Source of the DNA: Methanothrix harundinacea 6Ac
GTDB taxonomy: Archaea > Halobacteriota > Methanosarcinia > Methanotrichales > Methanotrichaceae
Length of the DNA stretch: 64,000 nt
NCBI RefSeq assembly: GCF_000235565.1
Contig: NC_017527.1
Location: 434,001-498,000 of the forward strand
Reading direction: 5' to 3'
Shown here piece by piece: positions 1 to 8,098 of this stretch. The notes below the pieces were generated by a model. The model saw nothing but the letters and a program-made list of their open reading frames with translations, searched no databases and had not been told where the DNA came from. Numbering within the stretch: position 1 is the first letter of the stretch; each line of letters opens with the position of its first letter. The position numbers and the translations under genes are program-made.

Positions 1-1
1 C

Positions 2-481
2 ATCAAGGTCGAGCACTGGGGGATTGCGGCTCAGAGGAGGGAAAGGGCATCGGTCCGTTTCCCCCTGGCGACTGCAGCCTCCGGCCAGAGGGTCCTCGTC
101 GTCGACGACGTCACCGACACCGGGGAGACCCTGGCGGCGGCGACGGGGTACTTGAAGAGCCTGGGGGCCGGGGAGGTGAGGACCGCGGTCCTCCAGCACA
201 AGGCCAGCTCAACGATCGAGCCGGACTACTACGCCGAGAGGATCGATCTATGGAGGTGGATCATATACCCCTGGGCGGCCCACGAGGACCTGGTGGGTTT
301 CACCGGACGGGTCCTCTCCGGGGCAGGTCGCCCCCTCTCGAAGGGGGATATCATCGCAGAATTGAAGAGGAGGTTTGAGATCGATCTGGATCAGGTGGAG
401 ATGGCCGAGGTCCTGGAGGACCTCGTCTCCCTGGGGATGGCCATCAGGTCTGGATCGGTTTATACCGCCACAAGATGCTGA
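2..481 (+). CDS. Phosphoribosyltransferase, 5' end missing
   Basis: The reading frame is open from the left edge, so the N-terminus lies outside the window. The visible 159 residues contain the type I phosphoribosyltransferase PRPP-binding loop VLVVDDVTDTGET (near visible residues 35-47), which binds the ribose-5-phosphate part of PRPP. The sequence resembles the COG2236 group of predicted purine-type phosphoribosyltransferases in archaea. The last 60 residues (from LSKGDIIAELKRR) look like a small helical, winged-helix-like tail. It ends in TGA at 479-481, about 80 bases before the next gene, which has its own promoter. Family is clear; the base it transfers is not known from this fragment. 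Confidence 0.8.
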   Translation: MKVEHWGIAAQRRERASVRFPLATAASGQRVLVVDDVTDTGETLAAATGYLKSLGAGEVRTAVLQHKASSTIEPDYYAERIDLWRWIIYPWAAHEDLVGFTGRVLSGAGRPLSKGDIIAELKRRFEIDLDQVEMAEVLEDLVSLGMAIRSGSVYTATRC

Positions 482-513
482 TTAGATTGGGGATTTGGAT
501 AAACAAAAATAAC

Positions 514-523
514 CTATTTATAT
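514..523 (+). promoter_or_regulatory. TATA-like box
   Basis: The motif CTATTTATAT lies in a short AT-rich gap and would place transcription start about 25 bases on, giving a leader of roughly 10-20 bases before the ATG at 563. Position only; no experimental support. Confidence 0.4.
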
Positions 524-562
524 GAGAATGATTTTGTAACCAGAAAAATAGCTGTGGTATTT

Positions 563-952
563 ATGAGACAATTTTCGGTCAAAGTCTTGGACGACGACGA
601 CCGGGAGTTCGTCGAGGTCCTCCGGGACCTGGGCATCCCCCGGAACGTCGCCAGCATGATCACCTACCTCGCCAACGTCCAGGAGGCTACCTCCCGGGAG
701 ATCGAGATCGGATCCAACCTCCGCCAGCCCGAGGTAAGCATCGCCATGAGGGCCCTTCGGAACAACGGCTGGGTCGAGGAGCGGGAGGTCAAGAAGGACG
801 GGAAGGGGAGGCCGATGAAGGTCTACCGGCTGATAAGATCTCTTGAGGAGATCATAACCCACTTCGAAGAGGAGAAGAGGCTGGAGTCTACACGGGTTAT
901 GGAAGACATTGGCCGGCTGAAGGATCTGAGCGGAAGGCTCAGCAGCATCTGA
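563..952 (+). CDS. Winged-helix transcriptional regulator (TrmB/MarR-like)
   Basis: This 129-residue protein has a winged HTH in its first 95 residues: the recognition-helix region reads IGSNLRQPEVSIAMRALRN, followed by the wing VKKDGKGRPMKVYRL. The last 35 residues are a charged helix that could dimerise. It resembles archaeal one-domain HTH regulators grouped with TrmB/ArsR/MarR. A GTG three codons upstream (554) is possible, but the ATG at 563 starts the typical MRQFSVKVLDDDD N-terminus and fits the short leader. The target genes are unknown; the neighbouring minus-strand genes end 9 bases after it. Confidence 0.75.
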   Translation: MRQFSVKVLDDDDREFVEVLRDLGIPRNVASMITYLANVQEATSREIEIGSNLRQPEVSIAMRALRNNGWVEEREVKKDGKGRPMKVYRLIRSLEEIITHFEEEKRLESTRVMEDIGRLKDLSGRLSSI

Positions 953-960
953 AAATCTCC

Positions 961-1173
961 TCATCCAGAGGAGACGACCCGGACGATCTCCAGGTCTTTG
1001 GCCTCCACCAGATCGTCGGCGGGAACGGGGTGGCCCTCCAACAGCGCCACCACCGTCTCGGGGTTTATGTTCAGAAGCATGAAGAGCTGGTCGTAGGTCA
1101 GGTCCCTATCGAGATCGACGGTCCTCTCAGTGACGAGGCCGTCGGCGCGGATCCGGATCTTGAGGGCTCTCAC
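961..1173 (-). CDS. ThiS/MoaD-like ubiquitin-fold protein
   Basis: The 70 residues have the pattern of a small beta-grasp sulfur carrier: alternating strands (LKIRIRADG, TERTVDL), a central helix (TYDQLFMLLNI), and a late strand ending DLEIVRVVSSG. Known ThiS, MoaD and SAMP proteins end in GG, where sulfur or a target protein is attached. This one ends SSG, so it either is not activated in the usual way or ends differently. It starts with GTG and overlaps the stop codon of the 43-residue gene upstream by 4 bases, so the two are translated together. Its sulfur acceptor is unknown. Confidence 0.6.
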   Translation of the reverse strand: MRALKIRIRADGLVTERTVDLDRDLTYDQLFMLLNINPETVVALLEGHPVPADDLVEAKDLEIVRVVSSG

Positions 1174-1301
1174 TCCTCCTTCTCACCGCCTGGGCCCACG
1201 AGATCGTCGAGGTTCTCCTCTATCAGCTTCTTCTCCAGGTTCTCCGTCTTCTTGTCGCCCTTCCTCTCTACGTCCCTTTTCTTGAACTTGGGCACCAGCA
1301 T
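1170..1301 (-). CDS. Small charged protein, 43 aa
   Basis: An ATG at 1301 with the upstream motif GGAGGGGTG opens a 43-codon frame. It starts MLVPKFKKRDVERKGDKKTE and continues as a helix with many Lys and Glu residues, ending GGEKEE. The stop TGA overlaps the GTG start of the ThiS-like gene (GTGA), the arrangement seen at many real junctions in this window. I do not recognise the family. The strong ribosome site, the coupling and the non-random composition argue that it is a gene. It may act with, or be modified by, the ThiS-like protein, which is inference from position only. Confidence 0.55.
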   Translation of the reverse strand: MLVPKFKKRDVERKGDKKTENLEKKLIEENLDDLVGPGGEKEE

Positions 1302-1343
1302 CACCCCTCCGTCCTTTCGATCTCGGGCGGTATTAACCTTTCG

Positions 1344-2234
1344 TCACCCTAGCCTCCGTCCTAGGAGAGCCCACTGGTCGTAGATCCCCAGGTCGTCGGG
1401 GTTCGCCGCCACCTCGGCGGCCCATCCGACGGACCCGAGGGCTTCGGCGACGATCCGGGCCTCCCTCTCGGTGTAGGTGGTGTAGATCACCATCTTCTCC
1501 GCGAGCTTCGACGAGCTGACGAGAACCTCCCTCCAGAGGGGCCAGTTGACGTCGTCGATCAGCCCCACCATGAACCCCACCACCACATCGAACCGCCGGG
1601 GAGGGAAGAACCGGTCCAGGAGCCGGGCGTCCAGGACCATCGCCCTATCGGAGTCGAGGTGGCCCGCCTTCAGGGCCATGCAGATCTCGCAGCTGTCCAG
1701 GTCCTCGGTCCAGGGCCGGAACCCGAGCCTCTTCAGGGCCTGGGTCCCCATCCCGCTCCCGCAGCAGACCTCCAGAACCTCGCTTCCGGCGGGGAGGAGG
1801 GGCCGCAGGAACCTCTCCAGGCCCTCGATCCTCTCGGGGACGAAGAGGGGGGGGCTGGCCACGGGGCAGGCGTCGCAGAAGAGCTCACTTCTGAGGGAGA
1901 TGGCGAGGGCCTCCACCACCCCCTCCAAAAACTTCTCTTCCTCCACCCGGACGACTCTGGCTGCACCGTCCTGGAGGTAGCCGTCCAGGGCCCGGGAGCC
2001 GGAGTAGCGGTCCGTGAGGAGGAGCCAGGTATCTGCGGGCTCCGTCAGCCTCAGGGCGACCCCGAGCCGATGGGCTCCGCCCCCCTCCTCCACCACCTCG
2101 ATCAGGTCTTCGACTTTCAGCCCCGACCGGAGGATCTCCGAAGTGACCGGGAGGCTAATCAGGTCGGCCAGGGACTCTTCGGCGAGGAAGACCCCCTCCC
2201 CGCCGTCGATCTTCAGCATCTCGTGGAGCAGCAC
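1344..2234 (-). CDS. SAM-dependent methyltransferase, class I
   Basis: The 296-residue protein carries a Rossmann-type SAM-binding motif I, EVLEVCCGSGMGTQALKRLG, around residue 155, with the following acidic strand (WTEDLDS) and a motif IV-like FDVVVGFMVGLIDDVN around residue 215. The N-terminal 130 residues are a separate domain with no obvious catalytic motif. A CDACP cysteine pair sits before the methyltransferase fold. I infer a small-molecule or RNA methyltransferase of unknown substrate, of a type annotated in methanogens only as methyltransferase. It is transcribed toward the small gene pair and divergently from the MutS-like gene. Confidence 0.7.
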   Translation of the reverse strand: MLLHEMLKIDGGEGVFLAEESLADLISLPVTSEILRSGLKVEDLIEVVEEGGGAHRLGVALRLTEPADTWLLLTDRYSGSRALDGYLQDGAARVVRVEEEKFLEGVVEALAISLRSELFCDACPVASPPLFVPERIEGLERFLRPLLPAGSEVLEVCCGSGMGTQALKRLGFRPWTEDLDSCEICMALKAGHLDSDRAMVLDARLLDRFFPPRRFDVVVGFMVGLIDDVNWPLWREVLVSSSKLAEKMVIYTTYTEREARIVAEALGSVGWAAEVAANPDDLGIYDQWALLGRRLG

Positions 2235-2314
2235 GATCAGAAGATCCCCGCCCTGGGGATATCAAGGTTTCTTCGGGGAAACGGCTATATGGTCTCCTGG
2301 CGATTCGTCTGTGG

Positions 2315-4333
2315 TTGAAGCTATTGGACGTTCCAGGGGTGGGCTCGAAGCTTTCGGAGCGGCTCATCACCCGCTACGGAGACGAAGAGGCAGCCCTCGA
2401 GGCCCTCCTGAGGGGGGACGTGGCGGGGCTCATCGAGATGAGGGGGATGAGCGAGCGGCAGGCGACGGCCCTCGTCCAGCGGGCGCGGGGGGCGAGCTAC
2501 GGCGTATCCCCCGCCGCCTTCCTCGCCACGGAGGAGGCGGCGAGGATCTACTCATCCCTGATGGAGCTCCTGGTGGAGGAGGCCCATACCGACCGCGCGA
2601 GGCAGAGGCTCTTGACTTTATTTCCCTCCTCCAGCCGGGAGATGATCGAGGAGAACAGAAGGCTGGCGGAGGAGGCGGTGGCCACGGCAAAGAGGCTCCA
2701 AAATACCGGCATCGCCGATCATCTATCTCGGTTGAGGCCGTTGCGGAGGGGCGCGGGACCTCGGGTCCGGAGTCGGTCGGTGGCGACCGATTCGGCCACC
2801 ACCTTCCGGGCCCTGAAGGACCGGGGGATCGATAGAACCGTCGACCTCCACCTCGTCGAGAGCTCGAGGGACCTCCGGGACCTGGCCCAGGGCTACGACC
2901 TCGTGACCCTCCTCGGCCGGAGCATCGACAGCCTATCCCTCCCCGAGGTCGAAGAGGCGGTGGGGGAGGAGGAGTGGTACCTCGTCCCGGAGCGGGTCCT
3001 CCACCACTACCAGGAGAACGAGACGACGATCGATGCCCTCCTCAAGGCCGCAGAGATCCTGGAGGTGGCGGAGGTGGCCAGGTTCGAGGGGTTGGAGGGG
3101 CTTTCTCTCTCCATGGCGAAGCTGGCGGAGGAGGGAGACCCCGAGGTCCAGAGGCTCGAAAGGCTGATGGCGGAGGTGGAGGGGAGGGCGGAGGAGGCGG
3201 TGGCCTGGGCGAACCGCGAGCTGAAGACGAGGATGGAGAGCTGTTCGGTCACCCTCGCCGGGGACGACCTCCTCCTCGCCCTGGGGAAGGGGGGGGACCT
3301 CCGGGACGTCTTCCGATCCCGGATGGGGGAGACCTTCGCCGCCGTCCTGAGGTCTGCCCGGGAACGGGCATCCTCCGGCCTCCACCTGAAGGGCTCCGAG
3401 GGGGCGAGGCTCGAGGAGTTGATCTCCCCGGAGGTCCGCTACCCCCTGGAGGTGGACAGGGCGGCCCTCGCAGTTTTCGTCCAGGAGATGCGGAAGAGGG
3501 CGGAGGCGAGGAGGCTCAAGGCCCGTCGGGAGGTGGCAAAGGAGCTATCGGGGATGTGGGAGCTGGTCGTGGCCCTCCACGAACGCCTCCTGGACTTCGA
3601 CTTCATCTACTCCCTCGGCTCCTTCGCCTTATCCCGGGGGCTGGCGATGCCCGCCTTCGTGGAGGAACCCTGTATAGGCTTTTTGGAGGGAAGGAGCCTC
3701 TTTCTGAAGGACCCGGAACCTGTCAGCTACTCCGTCGGCCATACGGGGCTTGCCGGGGGCGGGGAGACGACGGCGATATTGAGCGGCGTCAACTCCGGGG
3801 GCAAGACCGCCCTCCTGGAGCTGGTGGCCCAGGTGGCGGTCCTGGCCCACATGGGCCTCCCCGTCCCGGCGAGGTCCTGCAGGCTATCCCTCTTCGAGAG
3901 CCTCTACCACTTCGGCAAGAGCAGGGGAACCCTGGGGGCGGGGGCCTTCGAGGCGACGATCCGGAAGTTCTCCGCCCTCGCCGGGGAAGGGAGGAAGCTC
4001 GTCCTGGCGGATGAGCTGGAGGCGATGACGGAGCCGGGGGCCTCGGCGAGGATCATAGCCTCCCTCCTCGGCGAGCTCTCCCGGGGAGGCTCGGTCGCCA
4101 TCTTCGTCAGCCATTTAGCCGAGGAGGTGGCGAGGTTTGCGGAGACTGCCGTCAGGATCGACGGGATCGAGGCCCGGGGGCTCGACGAGGAGTACCGGCT
4201 GATCGTCGATAGAAGCCCCCGCTACCGCCACCTGGCAAAGAGCACCCCGGAGCTGATCCTCGAGAGGCTCGCCAGAACTGCCGAGGGCGGAGAATCTGAG
4301 TTCTATGGGAGGCTCTTATCGAAGTTCCGCTGA
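2315..4333 (+). CDS. MutS-family DNA-binding ATPase with N-terminal HhH
   Basis: The 672-residue protein starts with a helix-hairpin-helix module (VPGVGSKLSERLITRYG, residues 5-21), continues with long helices like the MutS core and lever, and ends in a MutS domain V ATPase. Walker A is GVNSGGKT near residue 490 and Walker B is LVLADELEAMTEPG near 565. There is no N-terminal mismatch-recognition domain and no C-terminal Smr nuclease, so it is nearer MutS2-like archaeal proteins than mismatch-repair MutS. It probably binds branched DNA. The start is TTG at 2315, the first usable codon that keeps the HhH; a downstream TTG at 2324 is possible. Confidence 0.75.
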   Translation: MKLLDVPGVGSKLSERLITRYGDEEAALEALLRGDVAGLIEMRGMSERQATALVQRARGASYGVSPAAFLATEEAARIYSSLMELLVEEAHTDRARQRLLTLFPSSSREMIEENRRLAEEAVATAKRLQNTGIADHLSRLRPLRRGAGPRVRSRSVATDSATTFRALKDRGIDRTVDLHLVESSRDLRDLAQGYDLVTLLGRSIDSLSLPEVEEAVGEEEWYLVPERVLHHYQENETTIDALLKAAEILEVAEVARFEGLEGLSLSMAKLAEEGDPEVQRLERLMAEVEGRAEEAVAWANRELKTRMESCSVTLAGDDLLLALGKGGDLRDVFRSRMGETFAAVLRSARERASSGLHLKGSEGARLEELISPEVRYPLEVDRAALAVFVQEMRKRAEARRLKARREVAKELSGMWELVVALHERLLDFDFIYSLGSFALSRGLAMPAFVEEPCIGFLEGRSLFLKDPEPVSYSVGHTGLAGGGETTAILSGVNSGGKTALLELVAQVAVLAHMGLPVPARSCRLSLFESLYHFGKSRGTLGAGAFEATIRKFSALAGEGRKLVLADELEAMTEPGASARIIASLLGELSRGGSVAIFVSHLAEEVARFAETAVRIDGIEARGLDEEYRLIVDRSPRYRHLAKSTPELILERLARTAEGGESEFYGRLLSKFR

Positions 4334-4364
4334 AGTTTTATACTTGCAGGTCTATTTATATCTC

Positions 4365-4580
4365 ATGGGACCCCCTTACCACCTGGAGATCTGGCATATC
4401 GCCGTCATCTGCCTCTTGATGCTCCCCGCCTTCTTCATCGCCAACTACCTCCTGGTGAAGAAGATGGTCCAGGAGAGGAGGATCAGGGAGGATAGGGTGG
4501 AGAGGTTCGTCGCCGCCAGCGTCTCCCGGGATATGAGCCCGGAGAATAGGTCCAGGAAGAGGCCGAGGAGACGGCTCTGA
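4365..4580 (+). CDS. Small single-pass membrane protein
   Basis: This frame begins at an ATG after the AT-rich stretch TCTATTTATATCTC, 31 bases beyond the MutS-like gene. The 71 residues contain one hydrophobic helix (WHIAVICLLMLPAFFIANYLL, about residues 10-30), then a basic cytoplasmic tail ending RSRKRPRRRL. The charge pattern predicts an outside N-terminus and a cytoplasmic C-terminus. I do not recognise the family. A function cannot be assigned. Confidence 0.55.
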   Translation: MGPPYHLEIWHIAVICLLMLPAFFIANYLLVKKMVQERRIREDRVERFVAASVSRDMSPENRSRKRPRRRL

Positions 4581-4783
4581 TATCTTCCGCCTCCGGCGGC
4601 TCGGCCAAGGGCGCGAGGAGCGGGGCGGCGGCATCCTCCTTGCGGACTGGAGATTGAGATGCCCTCTTCTAGAGGAGGATGGGAGGCGTAACCAGGACGC
4701 AAATGGCTGGCAGGCCCCGGATATATAAAATTTATATATAAATATATATCTATCTTATGGCGGGTCGAATATTATGGGAAACC

Positions 4784-4793
4784 TCTTTATAGT
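4784..4793 (+). promoter_or_regulatory. TATA-like box before the Cmi4-like gene
   Basis: The 4581-4829 gap has no convincing gene. It holds an AT-rich block (4722-4755) and then TCTTTATAGT at 4784, which is about 45 bases before the ATG at 4830 and fits a single archaeal promoter with a leader of about 20 bases. A GGGGTG ribosome-binding motif lies at 4815-4820. Confidence 0.45.
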
Positions 4794-4829
4794 ATAAACA
4801 AGGGAGTTATCGTCGGGGTGTGTACTCGA

Positions 4830-5426
4830 ATGAGCGATAAGACGGAGCAGTTGAAAGAGCTGTTCTTGAAGATCTCAAGCAGCACCAAAGTGGTCGAGAA
4901 GCAGGCCACGCTACACGGCGATCTAAAGGGGAGCGAAGAGATCGAAAGCAGGCTTCAGGTGGTGGTATCCGATATGGCCCAGCGATACAACATCCAGACC
5001 AAGCTCACCCCCCAGCAGCTGGCCGCCGTGGTGAGGCTATTTTATAAAGGGCTCAGCGACACCGAGATCGCCGAACAGCTGGGAGATCGAGCCCTCAACA
5101 AGACCGTCAGTCGCGCCAGGATCAAGCTCCATCTCTTCCGGGAATCCGACCTGAAGCCCCCCTTCGAGAAGCAGGAGTTTCTGAGGCTCTCCGCGGCCGG
5201 TCACTCGGTGAAGGAGATGAGCGAGAGGCTGGGGGTCGCCCCCTCCACCATCAGCGAGTACAAGAACATCTTCGAGTGCCAGGCGGCGGCCGAGAGGGAC
5301 GGATTCACCAAGCGGTTTGAGGATATCATCTCAGACCAGGACGTCTCCGAGAGGATGGTCACCCACATCTCCAAGGACGGGCTCCAGGACACCATGGATA
5401 CGGATTACGAGACCGCAGAGGCTTGA
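4830..5426 (+). CDS. Cmi4-like HTH protein (conditioned-medium-induced protein 4 family)
   Basis: The 198 residues closely follow the layout of haloarchaeal proteins annotated as conditioned medium-induced protein 4. The N-terminus KTEQLKELFL is followed by YNIQTKLTPQQLAAVVRLFY and then two HTH units, SDTEIAEQLGDRALNKTVSRARI (about residues 82-104) and SVKEMSERLGVAPSTISEYK (about 130-149). An acidic tail follows. The role in haloarchaea is not defined beyond its induction by spent medium. It probably binds DNA. The ATG at 4830 is preferred over the GTG at 4818 because the GGGGTG motif sits nine bases before it. Confidence 0.7.
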   Translation: MSDKTEQLKELFLKISSSTKVVEKQATLHGDLKGSEEIESRLQVVVSDMAQRYNIQTKLTPQQLAAVVRLFYKGLSDTEIAEQLGDRALNKTVSRARIKLHLFRESDLKPPFEKQEFLRLSAAGHSVKEMSERLGVAPSTISEYKNIFECQAAAERDGFTKRFEDIISDQDVSERMVTHISKDGLQDTMDTDYETAEA

Positions 5427-5429
5427 ATA

Positions 5430-5455
5430 GGGGGAGCCTCCTTCAGAGGTCCCCC
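5430..5455. terminator. Hairpin between convergent genes
   Basis: GGGGGA (5430-5435) pairs with TCCCCC (5450-5455), with an inner CCTC/GAGG pair. It sits just past the Cmi4-like stop and before the end of the convergent secreted-protein gene, so it could end transcription or block readthrough on both strands. There is no long T run. Confidence 0.4.
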
Positions 5456-5468
5456 CCACCCATGAAGC

Positions 5469-5882
5469 TCAGATCCTGGTGGCCTCGTAGGGTCCCGATA
5501 GCTCCAATAGTTCGCTGTCGCGATAGTAGAACTCTCCCCGGATCGTCCGATCGTCCACCACCCGCCCGTCCGTAAAGGAGATCGTCGTCAGTGGATCCTC
5601 CCCGTCGGAGCCCTTTATGGCAAGGTAGAACGCCTTGATAGCGCCACCTTCGATCGTCCCAAAGACGATTCCGCCGTACCCGTCACCGGAAGGGGTGATC
5701 TCCACCGAATATGATCCGATTATGCTCTCTCCGATCTGCTGGATCTCGGCGGTCATCACCTCTTCGACCTCGCCGAAGTTGTACGTGGACTGCCATCGTC
5801 CGGTTACGTCGACGTCGCCGAAGGCGATGCAAGGGGTGAGGAGAATCGCCAATGTAAGCAAGAGCCTTCTCATATTGATCAC
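5469..5882 (-). CDS. Secreted protein, lipocalin-like fold possible
   Basis: The 137-residue product has a clear N-terminal signal peptide (MRRLLLTLAILLTPCIAFG) with likely cleavage before DVDVTGRW. The mature part alternates short strands with Gly and charged turns (GRWQSTYNFGEV, IGSYSVEI, IRGEFYYRD, LSGPYEATRI). This resembles small bacterial and archaeal beta-barrel proteins that contain repeated GxW/GxF strands. It has no cysteine and no membrane anchor. The start may be ATG at 5882 or at 5873; the latter gives the more typical signal peptide. I do not know its ligand. The 160-base gap upstream is AT-rich with no gene seen. Confidence 0.6.
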   Translation of the reverse strand: MINMRRLLLTLAILLTPCIAFGDVDVTGRWQSTYNFGEVEEVMTAEIQQIGESIIGSYSVEITPSGDGYGGIVFGTIEGGAIKAFYLAIKGSDGEDPLTTISFTDGRVVDDRTIRGEFYYRDSELLELSGPYEATRI

Positions 5883-6048
5883 TTCCTTAATCTGTCCATC
5901 TATGCTACGTGTTAGCTACTATAATATTTATCCTCTTTGGGTACGTAGGATATTTTATATCAACGGCGGCCGCCCATGTCAAATAATTATTAAAATATTA
6001 ATAATTAATTCACATCACACCCCAGCAGGCTAGAAATAGAATCCTATA

Positions 6049-6966
6049 TTAAAAATATAATAATTTTAATCTGAATAAGTTGTATAAGATACTGAAGAAC
6101 ATCCACTCACCGTCAGCGAATAGATCCAGGATCAGGGGGTTACGCCTCTTCCTGAAATATATAATGCAAAAGTATCCGTATAGAATCATTGCCATTAACA
6201 GTGATCTGATGGGCTGATTTATGAAAGCCAATATGGCCGTAAGTGCGCTGTTTATAACTAGAAGTAACATTGTGGTCCTCGGAGTGTTAAGAAGGCTGGG
6301 GATCGTCTTTACCCCCGCAACTCGGTCGCCTTCTACATCTCTTATGTCATATAATATTGTGTTTATGAAAACTTTCACCAGCATAAAATATAGGACCAAG
6401 AGGATCGTAGCCATCGGCACGTTGGATATCTCCACAGAAGGAAGTAGCGTGCAGACCAGGGCCCAAGATATCGCAACAATTACGTTCTTCATAACAGGTA
6501 TATCCTTCAACCTTGGAATCCCAGGAAGCAATTTTGAGCCATACAGAAGATTTGCCAGTATGGGTACGAAAACTATCGGGACGGCCAGGGGTGCGGCGAA
6601 AAATACCAGTGGGATTGATAGCAGATACGATCCCAACGCAGTTATAAGGATAAATTGTTTTCTGCCATAAATAAAATTTATCCTTTCGGGCACGTTAATG
6701 GAATCTTCTGCCATATCTGTGAGCTTGTTTAGGCTATAGGTGCTAAAAGTAATTAAAAACACTGCCATGCATATCAGAGGGTTCGGAGTCGCTCCGAGGA
6801 GGATGTAGCCCATGAATGTTTGGAAGAAACCCGTAGCACCCACGAAGATCGAGCTTACTGTCAAGAAGGTAAATACATCACTTGACCGCACCCTGACGCT
6901 ATTTATAATTTCTATGGCCGTAGAAAAAAATGATAAAATGGAATAGGACATACCATTCGCCGCCAT
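6049..6966 (-). CDS. UbiA-family prenyltransferase
   Basis: The 305-residue membrane protein has about eight hydrophobic helices and both aspartate motifs of the UbiA superfamily: STYSLNKLTDMAED near residue 78 and LYDIRDVEGDRVAGVKTIPS near residue 207. These hold Mg2+ and the prenyl diphosphate while an aromatic or polar acceptor is alkylated. In archaea the family makes digeranylgeranylglyceryl phosphate (lipid) or quinone- and heme-like products; the acceptor here cannot be told. The gene is much more AT-rich than the flanking core genes and stands alone between long AT-rich gaps, which suggests later acquisition. Confidence 0.8.
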   Translation of the reverse strand: MAANGMSYSILSFFSTAIEIINSVRVRSSDVFTFLTVSSIFVGATGFFQTFMGYILLGATPNPLICMAVFLITFSTYSLNKLTDMAEDSINVPERINFIYGRKQFILITALGSYLLSIPLVFFAAPLAVPIVFVPILANLLYGSKLLPGIPRLKDIPVMKNVIVAISWALVCTLLPSVEISNVPMATILLVLYFMLVKVFINTILYDIRDVEGDRVAGVKTIPSLLNTPRTTMLLLVINSALTAILAFINQPIRSLLMAMILYGYFCIIYFRKRRNPLILDLFADGEWMFFSILYNLFRLKLLYF

Positions 6967-7147
6967 ATTAGGCTATACCATTCTATCGGATTTCAGCATT
7001 ACCCTCAGGATGATTAAGTGATCCAGCTCACCGAAAATTAAATAAATATACAATATAACATAATATAATTTCCTTTGACCCGTTATTGATATTCCTCGTC
7101 GGTATATTCAGGAAAGTTCGGTACGCCAGCCCGGGAGATCTATTCAT

Positions 7148-7285
7148 ATGATTAAGATTAATTTTATATTGCAACCCCGCCCGGGGAGTATCCGCCATCT
7201 AGAAGGTCGGGATCCGAGAGGGCAGATCCGTCGCTGGGATCTTTACCAGAAGGTCAACACCGAATATCTCCAGATCAAAAAATAA
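7148..7285 (+). CDS. Possible 45-aa ORF or gene remnant
   Basis: In the 320-base gap between the UbiA gene and the next regulator, an ATG at 7148 opens 45 codons ending TAA at 7285. The second half (GQIRRWDLYQKVNTEYLQIKK region, residues 25-45) has the composition of a real protein C-terminus, while the first part is AT-rich and basic. I see no good ribosome site. It could be the tail of a lost gene. The rest of the gap shows only AT-rich sequence. Confidence 0.2.
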   Translation: MIKINFILQPRPGSIRHLEGRDPRGQIRRWDLYQKVNTEYLQIKK

Positions 7286-8098
7286 CTAGACATTTTCTAC
7301 TAAGCGGGATTTATTACGATAGTAGTCAAATAGCTCTCTGCCCCATTTGACCGCAGATTCTCCTATGCATATAAGATCGCAACTTAGGTCATAAGTGCCA
7401 TCAGATCTATAAGCCCCGAAATCTAGGATCTTTTCTGTAACTGTAAACGCAAGAGTAACGTATTCCTGAATCTCATAAAGTTTAAAATTACTCTTTTTCA
7501 TAAGATCTTTTATCAAATATTCATGGTCTCTGAAAATTACTTCTAATATCTCAGATGTCACAATCAGCTCTATCTCTGCATTATTGCGAACACAGTGGGC
7601 AATCACTTCAGCATACCCTGGGACAATTATCGGCGAAACACCCTGGATTCGATTAGATTTTTTCAGCTCGGCAATAAAATAATCCACAGTTTTTAAGAGT
7701 TCTGAAGAATCGGCTTCGATGATCTCTGACTTATACAGCCTGCCCATCTTCACTAGAAGTTCATCGGGTATTCCACTAATGTCATGATTCACCCAGAAAT
7801 CGCTATATTTTTCCATAACCAGGACGAAGTCGATTATCTCGGAGAGCATGGAGGCCTGCATCCTTCCTAGGTTCGTCAGTCCATACCCCTTCTCGGCCCT
7901 GGTCACCAGCTTCGACTTGATCATCTCCTTGATGGCGTGGAGGATCGTGGTATTTCTGATCCCCATCTCCTCCTCCAGATCGCTGGTGCTCTTGTTTCCC
8001 TCTTTAAGGAGGAGAAGGATCTCTGTTCTAACCTTGGAGCGCGTGAAGGACTTCAGGGACTCTTCCGCCATCTCGTACCTATCGGATGATCTGGCCAT
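7286..8098 (-). CDS. FilR1-like transcriptional regulator without receiver domain
   Basis: The 270 residues have an ArsR-type winged HTH (EEEMGIRNTTILHAIKEM, about residues 42-60) followed by the methanogen DUF1724/FilR1 middle domain, about residues 130-260. It is clearly related to the FilR1 gene at 27774: both share NTTILHAI, FW(V/L)NHDIS and the closing (C/Y)xGESAVxWG(R/M)ELF(D/E)YY. It ends where FilR1 goes on into its receiver domain, so it cannot be controlled by phosphorylation in the same way and may sense a ligand directly. It lies in the AT-rich accessory block. Its targets are unknown. Confidence 0.8.
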   Translation of the reverse strand: MARSSDRYEMAEESLKSFTRSKVRTEILLLLKEGNKSTSDLEEEMGIRNTTILHAIKEMIKSKLVTRAEKGYGLTNLGRMQASMLSEIIDFVLVMEKYSDFWVNHDISGIPDELLVKMGRLYKSEIIEADSSELLKTVDYFIAELKKSNRIQGVSPIIVPGYAEVIAHCVRNNAEIELIVTSEILEVIFRDHEYLIKDLMKKSNFKLYEIQEYVTLAFTVTEKILDFGAYRSDGTYDLSCDLICIGESAVKWGRELFDYYRNKSRLVENV

